The notes under the pieces are model-generated. The model saw nothing but the letters and a program-made list of their open reading frames with translations, ran no database searches and was not told the DNA's origin. DNA of 19,672 bases from CAYYIS01 sp964470965 (GTDB lineage: Bacteria; JAAXHH01; JABIQT01), in the NCBI GenBank assembly GCA_964470965.1, contig CAYYIS010000071.1, positions 1 to 19,672 on the forward strand, read 5' to 3'. The position numbers and the translations under genes are program-made. Within the stretch, counting starts at the first letter, position 1. Each line of letters opens with the position of its first letter. This document shows positions 14,558-19,672 of this stretch, one piece after another.

Positions 14558-15097
14558 CTAAGTCGCCACTTCTTGCACGCAGTGTTTTTGACGCTCCATA
14601 TGCGTGAGGGCCTGGTTCTCGGCACGGATTCTTACGCGGAGCACCAAGGCGTTCAATATCGCGGCTCCGGCCGCCGTCACGTAAGCGTCGAACATCAGGG
14701 GAACGGCCAGAAGTTCAACTACTACGATCAAATAGTTGGGATGCCGCAGGTATCTGTAAGGGCCGGTCCTCACGCGTTGCATGCCGGGGACAATAATAAT
14801 ACGCGTATTCCAGTACCGGCCCAGCGTGGTTATGATCCAGTATCGGCCGATCTGGGCGGTGACAAACACGCCGAACCAGAATGGAAACCACGTCCCCGTC
14901 CCTCCGCGGTAACCCGCAACCTCGATGAGAAGTCCCAGGAAAAACACCACGTGTGTGCCGGTCATCCATTTGTAATGGCCCCGCCCGACTTCGTATCCGC
15001 CGTCCGCAAACGCCCGCTGCGCATGCCGCTTCGCGACCACCAGTTCCGCGAGCCGTTGAACGATCAGGAATATAAGCAGAATCCAGAAAATATCCAC
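14558..15097 (-). CDS. Isoprenylcysteine carboxyl methyltransferase-family membrane protein (BpsB-like)
   Basis: A 179-residue membrane methyltransferase. Hydrophobic segments lie near residues 2-20, 47-62, 70-92 and 122-152. The SAM/active-site core shows GPYRYLRHPNYL at 112-123 and RIRAENQAL near 157, both hallmarks of the ICMT/YpbQ family. In Bacillus subtilis the YpbQ homologue BpsB O-methylates the alkylpyrones made by the adjacent type III polyketide synthase BpsA. Here the same pair is adjacent, so alkylpyrone methyl-ether formation at the membrane is the best-supported role. The start is GTG 15097, 12 bases after the polyketide synthase stop; that stop is in the same frame, 5 codons upstream, so no longer form is possible. 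No other start is convincing. Confidence 0.88.
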   Translation of the reverse strand: MDIFWILLIFLIVQRLAELVVAKRHAQRAFADGGYEVGRGHYKWMTGTHVVFFLGLLIEVAGYRGGTGTWFPFWFGVFVTAQIGRYWIITTLGRYWNTRIIIVPGMQRVRTGPYRYLRHPNYLIVVVELLAVPLMFDAYVTAAGAAILNALVLRVRIRAENQALTHMERQKHCVQEVAT

Positions 15098-15109
15098 GGG
15101 GAATTCCCA

Positions 15110-16162
15110 TCACCATTTCAGCAACAGTAATTCAGCGCTGAACCCCGGCCCCATGGCCGACGCAACGCCGTAAGCGCCGGGCGTCCCCCGCAGCTGGTCG
15201 AGGAAACGTTTCAAAATAAACAGTACGGTCGGTGACGACATGTTCCCGAAATCCGCCAGTACGGATCTCGTGTGCGCCACCTGGGATTCTTCCAGGTCGA
15301 GTGCTTCCAGGTAACCCTCGATGACCCTGGGACCGCCGGGATGGGTGATATAATGTTCGATATCGGAGAGGGTAAGTCCCTGCGCGGCAACGAATTCATC
15401 CATGACATCCCGGATGTGGCGCCTCACGATCACCGGTATTTTTTTCGAAAGGACCACACGGAGCCCGTGCTCGACAAGGTCCCATCCCATCACATCGAGC
15501 GTGTTCGGCCACGTGGTGCTTTTGTGCTCAAGGATTTCCGGTCCCGGCCCGGGAAGATCGTCCCCCGAAACGAGGACTGCCGCGGCCCCGTCGCCAAACA
15601 GGGAGGCGGCTATAAGGTTGGCCCGCGAGCGGTCATTCAGCTGAAATGTCAACGTGCACAGCTCCACCGCCACCACGACGATACGGCTTGCCGGCCGGGC
15701 CCTCGCGAACTCCGCGGCCCGGGACAACCCCCCGATACCCCCGGCGCATCCCAGGCCCCAGATCGGAGTGCGTACGATGTGGGGATTCATGGACAGCCTG
15801 TCAATCAGCAACGCATCCAGGCTGGGGGTCGCGATCCCCGTCGTGGACACGAATAACAGGTGGTCGACGTCGGATGGAGACAACCCGGCCTGTGACAGGC
15901 AGTCCTCGACGGCGCGGGCCGACAGGTCGAGGGCCGACTCCACGTACAGCTTGTTACGCTCCGGAAACAGGTGGGTCTGCGCGAACCACTCCGGAGGGGC
16001 AGAACTGTAGCGCGTACGTACCTGTGCGTGGTCGAACACCGTGAGCAACGTGTCAAGGTTTTCGACGGCCCCGTCGAACAGCCGGTGTGTGAGCGCCCGG
16101 GCATCTTCCTGCAGGACAAGATGCCCGGGCACAGCGGTACCGACGGAAATGACTCTGGGCAT
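15110..16162 (-). CDS. Type III polyketide synthase (BcsA/BpsA-like)
   Basis: A 350-residue thiolase-fold homodimeric synthase that extends a fatty acyl starter with malonyl-CoA to give alkylpyrones or alkylresorcinols. The chalcone-synthase-type triad is complete: Cys139 in GLGCAGGIGG, His274 in YITHPGGP and Asn307 in FGNMSSPT; SLFGDGAAAVLV at 187-198 and MGPGFSAELLLLKW at the C-terminus are also family marks. Product chain length cannot be read here. It heads a minus-strand run with the ICMT-like methyltransferase 12 bases behind. The start codon is preceded by TGAGG 7 bases upstream, which can pair with CCTCA reaching into the AUG (16162-16174). A TATATAAA stretch lies further upstream without a clear -35 box. 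Confidence 0.95.
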   Translation of the reverse strand: MPRVISVGTAVPGHLVLQEDARALTHRLFDGAVENLDTLLTVFDHAQVRTRYSSAPPEWFAQTHLFPERNKLYVESALDLSARAVEDCLSQAGLSPSDVDHLLFVSTTGIATPSLDALLIDRLSMNPHIVRTPIWGLGCAGGIGGLSRAAEFARARPASRIVVVAVELCTLTFQLNDRSRANLIAASLFGDGAAAVLVSGDDLPGPGPEILEHKSTTWPNTLDVMGWDLVEHGLRVVLSKKIPVIVRRHIRDVMDEFVAAQGLTLSDIEHYITHPGGPRVIEGYLEALDLEESQVAHTRSVLADFGNMSSPTVLFILKRFLDQLRGTPGAYGVASAMGPGFSAELLLLKW

Positions 16163-16174
16163 GAGGATACCTCA
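16162..16174 (-). promoter_or_regulatory. Possible hairpin masking the polyketide synthase ribosome binding site
   Basis: On the minus strand TGAGG-TAT-CCTCA forms a 5-bp stem with a 3-base loop. The 5' arm is the Shine-Dalgarno sequence and the last base of the 3' arm is the A of the AUG. Folding would lower initiation. The stem is short, so this may be coincidence. Confidence 0.3.
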
Positions 16175-16327
16175 GTTTATATATAATGCCTGGAAGTAAG
16201 CTTTGCACTTGCGCCAACATGATAACGAAGATTACTTGTGTGTCCGGACAGTAGCACAGGCGTTACGACCTGTAAAGGCGGGCAGGCACGCCGCACGTTC
16301 CCAACAACATTTTACGCGAGCGGAATA

Positions 16328-16567
16328 ATGGACGATGAGGCGATGAGGGATTGGCTGCAGAGGATCGGGCACCACCTGTCCCTCAGGCTTAATGACGGCC
16401 GGCGTGTCACAGGCTTCCTGCTGTATATCGCGGATCAAACCCTGGAAATACGGGAGTCGCCTCCGGGTGAATGGAACAGCCTGGCCGGTGCCCATGTGAC
16501 CTTCACGTTCGATGACATCCAGGCGGCGTTCGACAACACCATGGAAGAGATAATCGGAGAGCCATAA
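16328..16567 (+). CDS. Small protein with Sm/SH3-like beta-barrel character
   Basis: A 79-residue acidic cytoplasmic protein. Residues 7-45 show a helix followed by short strands in the pattern WLQRIGHHLSLRLNDGRRV then GFLLYIADQTLEIRE, similar to the helix plus strand-turn-strand start of Sm-like folds, where a hydrophilic DGR turn precedes the second strand. I cannot name a family, and RNA binding is a guess. ATG 16328 was chosen over the in-frame ATG at 16238 because the fold starts there and GCGGA precedes it. It lies alone on the plus strand between two minus-strand operons, ending 7 bases before the convergent PhyH gene. Confidence 0.6.
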   Translation: MDDEAMRDWLQRIGHHLSLRLNDGRRVTGFLLYIADQTLEIRESPPGEWNSLAGAHVTFTFDDIQAAFDNTMEEIIGEP

Positions 16568-16574
16568 GGCCCGA

Positions 16575-17318
16575 TCAGTCAAACAGGATCTGTTCCTGAA
16601 GATCCTTGCGGCCTACTTCCGCCCCCCTGGCCACATAATGACACACATAGACCCGCCGGAACCGGTCCGCGGTCCGGTTCTTCCTGGATTCGTGGATCAG
16701 CCGGCCGTGAAAGAAAACTGCGCTGCCCGCTTTCGCCTCAACCGGAAAGGCATGGGAGTAATCCACCCCGACCAGCTCGTCCGTCCAATCCTCAAACTCC
16801 TCTGCATCGACGATTTTACCCCGCTTTAAAAGGGGGCCGTTGTTCGAGCCGGGCACCACCCACATGGCACCATTTTCCTCATCCGCGTCGTCCAACGCTA
16901 TCCAGCAGGCGGTGAGGGATTCCGGATCACTGCCGATGTAGTTGGTATCCTGGTGGGATGCCTGGCCCGGAGTACCGGGCGCTTTGAAGAAAAACATGCT
17001 CTGAATGCCTGCAGCCTCTGCTCCGATCAGGTCATGGAGCGCACGCCCTATTTTCGGCAAACGCAGGTATTTCAGTGACAGGTCGTCTTCGCGGTGCGTC
17101 TGAAAGAGCCGCTTCCAGTACAGGTCAGGCCGGGATTCCGGATCACGCGGCGTGTGCCATCCTACCTGTTTCTCTCCCCCATGCACTGCCATAAAGTGAT
17201 CAATGAGTGATTGGCATTCATCACGCGTGATAAAATCCTCCACGGCAATGAAGCCATCCTGATGGTATCGGGCCACCTGTTCGGCGGTGAGCTCCTTAAG
17301 CGCGTCTGCATCGGCCAT
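16575..17318 (-). CDS. Phytanoyl-CoA dioxygenase (PhyH) family oxygenase
   Basis: A 247-residue Fe(II)/2-oxoglutarate oxygenase. Metal ligands are His122-x-Asp124 (ASHQDTNY) and His209 (RLIHESRKN), with Arg219 ten residues on, as expected for 2-oxoglutarate binding. ENGAMWVVPGSNNGP at 148-162 and FFHGRLIHES near 202 are typical of the PhyH subgroup that acts on small natural products. The start at 17318 has AAGGAG 6 bases upstream. It follows the YjhG-type dehydratase by 21 bases on the same strand, so the two form an operon and may serve one sugar-acid or related catabolic route; that link is inference. Substrate unknown. Confidence 0.93.
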   Translation of the reverse strand: MADADALKELTAEQVARYHQDGFIAVEDFITRDECQSLIDHFMAVHGGEKQVGWHTPRDPESRPDLYWKRLFQTHREDDLSLKYLRLPKIGRALHDLIGAEAAGIQSMFFFKAPGTPGQASHQDTNYIGSDPESLTACWIALDDADEENGAMWVVPGSNNGPLLKRGKIVDAEEFEDWTDELVGVDYSHAFPVEAKAGSAVFFHGRLIHESRKNRTADRFRRVYVCHYVARGAEVGRKDLQEQILFD

Positions 17319-17339
17319 GTCTACTCCTTCGGTACGTGA

Positions 17340-19310
17340 TCAGCGCAGTGCATCTACTATGGCGTCCACATCGTACACGCATCCGCCCCAGGTGCCTCCA
17401 CCCGCGTTCTGCAGGGCCGCCCAGAGGCGCGTGTCGTCCGGCAGATCCGGATCCGGTGACAGGTCAGGGCGCGGGGCGCGTCGGGACAGAATACGTTCTC
17501 CCTCTTCGACCGGGAACCGCTTTTCACCATGCCCCACCAGGTTCAGAGACCCTTCCATCGAGTTACGATCGATGATAATTTCGATCAGGTCACCGTCTTC
17601 TATTTTTCCGATGGGACCGCCTGCAAGCGCCTCCGGGCCCACATGCCCGATGCAGGCTCCGGTGGAAACACCGGAAAACCGGGCATCGGTGACCACCGCG
17701 ACGTTTTTACCGAACGGCAGGTGTTTGAGCGCAGATGTGATCTGGTAAGTTTCTTCCATGCCCGCGCCGAGAGGTCCCCGGCAGATGAGTACCAGCACAT
17801 CCCCGGCTTTAATGCGGTCTTCATCCTGCTGTTTAATGGCCGTGACGGCATCCTTTTCCCTTGTAAACACCCTGGCAGGACCGACCTTGCGGTACACGTT
17901 GTCCTCATCGATCACGCTCGGATCTATGGCGGTGCTCTTGATGACCGATCCCTGCGGCGCCAGGTTGCCGACCGGAAATGTCACGGTGCTCGTAAGACCT
18001 GCGGCGCGTGCGCGGTCCGGGTCCATGATCACATCATCTGGATCCACACCGTCCACCTCCCGCAGCCGTTTCCGAAGCTCGCGGCGCCGTTGGGAGTCGG
18101 CCCACCAGTCGAGCATGCCGCCGAGGGTTTCTCCGGAAACGGTCAGGCAGTCTTCATGCAGCAGACCGAGCCGCCGCAGGTGCAGCATCACTTCGGGTAC
18201 GCCGCCGGCCAGGAACAGGCGGATTGTGGGATGGTTTTGCGGTCCATTGGGAAGGACATCCACGAGCCGGGGGACACTCCGATTCACTGCCCGCCATTCA
18301 TCTACGGAAGGACGTTTCAGCCCCGCCGCATGGGCTATGGCCGGTATGTGCAGCAGCAGGTTGGTCGACCCGCCGCACGCGGCATGGACTACCATGGCGT
18401 TGTGCAGTGCCTTCCCGGTTATGATTCGGCGGGTGGTCACACCTTCCGCCTCCATACGCACCAAAGCCCGTGCAGACCGCCTCGCCATGTCCTCCCAGAT
18501 CGGCTGCCCCGACGGCGCCAGGGCCGTGTGTGTCAGCGACAGTCCCAGCGCTTCTCCCACGACCTGTGACGATGCCGCCGTACCGAGGAACTGGCAGCCG
18601 CCGCCAGGGCTGGCGCAGGTGCGGCATCCCATGTCCGCAGCATATTCGAGGGTGATTTCCCCATGGGCAAATCGAGCCCCGACAGATTGTATTTTGCCGG
18701 CGTCCTCGCCATCTGCCGCGGGCAGCGTCACACCGCCCGGTACCAGTACGCACGGCAAGTCGTGCATGGCCGCCAGGGCGATCATCATCGCCGGCAATCC
18801 CTTGTCGCAGGTAGCCACCCCGAGAACGCCCTTCCGGGTCGGCAGCGAACGTATGAGACGGCGAAATATGGTGGCGGCGTCGTTGCGGTAAGGGAGGCTG
18901 TCCATCATACCGGTAGTACCCTGCGTCCGTCCATCGCAGGGATCGGTGCAAAAGGCTCCGAAGGGGATGTTGCCGAGACCGGTAAGCTCTTGTGCCGCCG
19001 CCTCCATGAGCAAGCCTACCTCCCAATGACCCGTGTGATAGCCGAGAGCCACGGGCGTGCCATCTTCTGCACGGATGCCGCCCTGGGTGCTCAGTATCAG
19101 AAACTCCTTGGCGCCCAGCTTGTTCGGCGCCCACCCCATACCCGCATTCTGGCTAAGGGCGAAGATGTCGCCGCTGGGTCTTTCGATCAGCATCTCGGGT
19201 GTCAGCGGCAGGCTGCCCGCCGGTCCGGGTGCCGCGGTTTGAATGTCATACAGATCCGGATTACCGGAAGAAACGATGGTATCGAGCGTCGGTATACTCG
19301 CCTGTGTCAT
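17340..19310 (-). CDS. YjhG/YagF-type sugar-acid (D-xylonate) dehydratase, IlvD/Edd family
   Basis: A 656-residue iron-sulfur dehydratase; E. coli YjhG and YagF have 655 residues and dehydrate D-xylonate to 2-keto-3-deoxyxylonate. The sequence follows YjhG closely throughout: LTPEMLIERPSGDIF, DPCDGRTQGTTGM (Cys125), GVATCDKGLPA (Cys168), the GCRTCASPGGGCQFLGTA cysteine cluster (Cys229, Cys232, Cys239), FPVGNLAPQGSVIKSTAIDP, DARFSGVSTGACIGHVGPEA and LPDDTRLWA near the end. The Cys-rich motifs bind the cluster; CDKG and nearby residues bind Mg2+. ATG 19310 has AAGG 7 bases upstream; a longer frame from 19364 overlaps the promoter region and lacks homology. It is preceded by a good promoter (19370-19398) and followed by the PhyH gene in one operon. 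Activity on another aldonate remains possible. Confidence 0.94.
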   Translation of the reverse strand: MTQASIPTLDTIVSSGNPDLYDIQTAAPGPAGSLPLTPEMLIERPSGDIFALSQNAGMGWAPNKLGAKEFLILSTQGGIRAEDGTPVALGYHTGHWEVGLLMEAAAQELTGLGNIPFGAFCTDPCDGRTQGTTGMMDSLPYRNDAATIFRRLIRSLPTRKGVLGVATCDKGLPAMMIALAAMHDLPCVLVPGGVTLPAADGEDAGKIQSVGARFAHGEITLEYAADMGCRTCASPGGGCQFLGTAASSQVVGEALGLSLTHTALAPSGQPIWEDMARRSARALVRMEAEGVTTRRIITGKALHNAMVVHAACGGSTNLLLHIPAIAHAAGLKRPSVDEWRAVNRSVPRLVDVLPNGPQNHPTIRLFLAGGVPEVMLHLRRLGLLHEDCLTVSGETLGGMLDWWADSQRRRELRKRLREVDGVDPDDVIMDPDRARAAGLTSTVTFPVGNLAPQGSVIKSTAIDPSVIDEDNVYRKVGPARVFTREKDAVTAIKQQDEDRIKAGDVLVLICRGPLGAGMEETYQITSALKHLPFGKNVAVVTDARFSGVSTGACIGHVGPEALAGGPIGKIEDGDLIEIIIDRNSMEGSLNLVGHGEKRFPVEEGERILSRRAPRPDLSPDPDLPDDTRLWAALQNAGGGTWGGCVYDVDAIVDALR

Positions 19311-19369
19311 CAGATTACCTTGCGATTCGGGGTTTGTAATCAAGCTTTCTGAACCTAAATGCAACCCGC

Positions 19370-19398
19370 AAGATACAGCCTCCGGGCTGACCCGTCAA
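19370..19398 (-). promoter_or_regulatory. Sigma-70 promoter of the dehydratase-PhyH operon
   Basis: Minus strand: TTGACG (19393-19398), 17 bases, TATCTT (19370-19375). The predicted start near 19363 gives a leader of about 53 bases before ATG 19310. The promoter lies back to back with that of tRNA-Pro, and its -10 equals that at 5258-5263. Confidence 0.6.
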
Positions 19399-19426
19399 TC
19401 TGAACGTTCCGTAAAATGGAATTCGC

Positions 19427-19455
19427 TTGACACCGGCCGTGATCCTGCCTATTAT
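19427..19455 (+). promoter_or_regulatory. Strong sigma-70 promoter of tRNA-Pro with stringent-type discriminator
   Basis: TTGACA (19427-19432), exactly 17 bases, TATTAT (19450-19455), 20 bases before the tRNA. GCGCCC directly after the -10 box matches the GC-rich discriminator of stable-RNA promoters repressed by ppGpp in other bacteria; that regulation is inferred here. Confidence 0.8.
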
Positions 19456-19475
19456 GCGCCCTGACGAACCGTCTA

Positions 19476-19550
19476 CGGGGTGTAGCGCAGTCCGGTCAGC
19501 GCACCTGCTTTGGGAGCAGGGGGTCGGGAGTTCGAATCTCCCCACCCCGA
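19476..19550 (+). tRNA. tRNA-Pro (anticodon UGG)
   Basis: A full cloverleaf of 75 bases can be drawn. The acceptor stem CGGGGTG pairs with CACCCCG over 7 bp, with discriminator A at 19550. The D arm is GCGC/GCGC, the anticodon stem CCTGC/GCAGG with loop TTTGGGA giving anticodon TGG, and the T arm is GGGAG-TTCGAAT-CTCCC. CCA is not encoded. It reads proline CCA codons and, through wobble, others. The gene is a frequent type of integration site for mobile elements, but no integrase or repeat of its 3' end is visible in the window. Confidence 0.96.
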
Positions 19551-19569
19551 TCAATAATTACAATCACTT

Positions 19570-19593
19570 ACGGCGATCCTTAGGGGTCGCCGT
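19570..19593 (+). terminator. Probable tRNA-Pro terminator hairpin
   Basis: ACGGCGA (19570-19576) pairs with TCGCCGT (19587-19593), and CC/GG inside the loop can lengthen the stem. Only a short T-run (TTT) with a second weak run follows. Position 20 bases after the tRNA fits. The remaining 79 bases to the window end show no feature I can support. Confidence 0.6.
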
Positions 19594-19672
19594 TTCGGTT
19601 CATCTACCGCCTGTCTACCGCCAGAAACCAAAATCCTCGCATACCGGGTGATCGACAATAGTCCTACACCGT

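Noticed and set aside
13586..15130. Plus-strand frames of 256 and 242 residues opposite the MetE-like and ICMT-like genes
   Set aside because: His/Arg/Gly-rich readings caused by GC-rich antisense codons; the minus-strand families are certain.
16232..16582. 116-residue minus-strand frame opposite the small Sm-like gene
   Set aside because: Residue pattern is irregular and overlaps the end of the PhyH gene. The plus-strand frame has a better fold pattern and acidic, well-distributed composition.
17529..18891. Long plus-strand frames (346 and 377 residues) opposite the dehydratase
   Set aside because: Both are antisense readings of a clearly conserved YjhG-type protein in GC-rich DNA; no domain is recognisable in them.
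1..19672. CRISPR array, insertion sequence or transposase
   Set aside because: No spaced direct repeats, transposase motifs or terminal inverted repeats were seen on reading the window.
19594..19672. Start of an integrase gene after tRNA-Pro
   Set aside because: A frame is open to the window edge but has no start codon in good context and is too short to assign.

Overview
The window reads as bacterial chromosome from an uncultured-type, moderately GC-rich genome. A compositionally foreign, AT-rich block fills roughly the first 4.75 kb. The rest carries an MEP-pathway isoprenoid gene (ispG), a citrate synthase, an rRNA methyltransferase, tRNA-Pro and several accessory catabolic enzymes: two PhyH dioxygenases, two isochorismatase-fold hydrolases, an amidohydrolase and a YjhG-type sugar-acid dehydratase. 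Repeated PhyH dioxygenases are a habit of marine, uncultured lineages such as Latescibacterota or Poribacteria-like groups. That placement is inference only; no marker gene here fixes the phylum.

Layout. Positions 1-4750 (AT-rich): the 3' end of an unknown gene, then a 1187-residue protein joining a Lon-type (S16) peptidase domain to an AAA/STAND-like ATPase and a TPR tail. Convergent to it, and overlapping it by 14 bp, is a LIC_10091-family protein. Positions 4760-5110: a bidirectional terminator and a compact, highly equipped unit for a 50-residue, strongly acidic peptide. That unit has an A-tract upstream element, a TTGACA promoter with a CRP/FNR-like palindrome in its spacer, and a strong Shine-Dalgarno sequence. 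The composition changes at the terminator, so the island junction probably lies there. Positions 5235-7370 (+): a zinc-ribbon/TPR protein overlapping a zinc-ribbon/FHA protein, then ispG, whose end overlaps a convergent RlmA-like methyltransferase by 35 bp. Positions 7336-9931 (-): PhyH, isochorismatase-fold hydrolase, RlmA-like enzyme. Positions 10267-11583 (+): citrate synthase.

Positions 11630-16162 (-) form a five-gene co-directional run: type III polyketide synthase, isoprenylcysteine-methyltransferase-like membrane protein, MetE C-terminal-like zinc protein, isochorismatase-fold hydrolase and an amidohydrolase. The first two match the BpsA/BpsB alkylpyrone synthase and O-methyltransferase pairing known from Bacillus. 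Positions 16328-16567 (+): a small, possibly Sm-like protein. Positions 16575-19310 (-): a YjhG/YagF-type dehydratase followed by a PhyH dioxygenase. Positions 19427-19593 (+): tRNA-Pro(UGG) with an almost ideal sigma-70 promoter, a GC-rich discriminator and a probable terminator.

The strongest candidates for something new are the Lon-AAA-TPR protein, read as a signal-gated protease and possibly a conflict system, and the 50-residue acidic peptide unit at the island edge.
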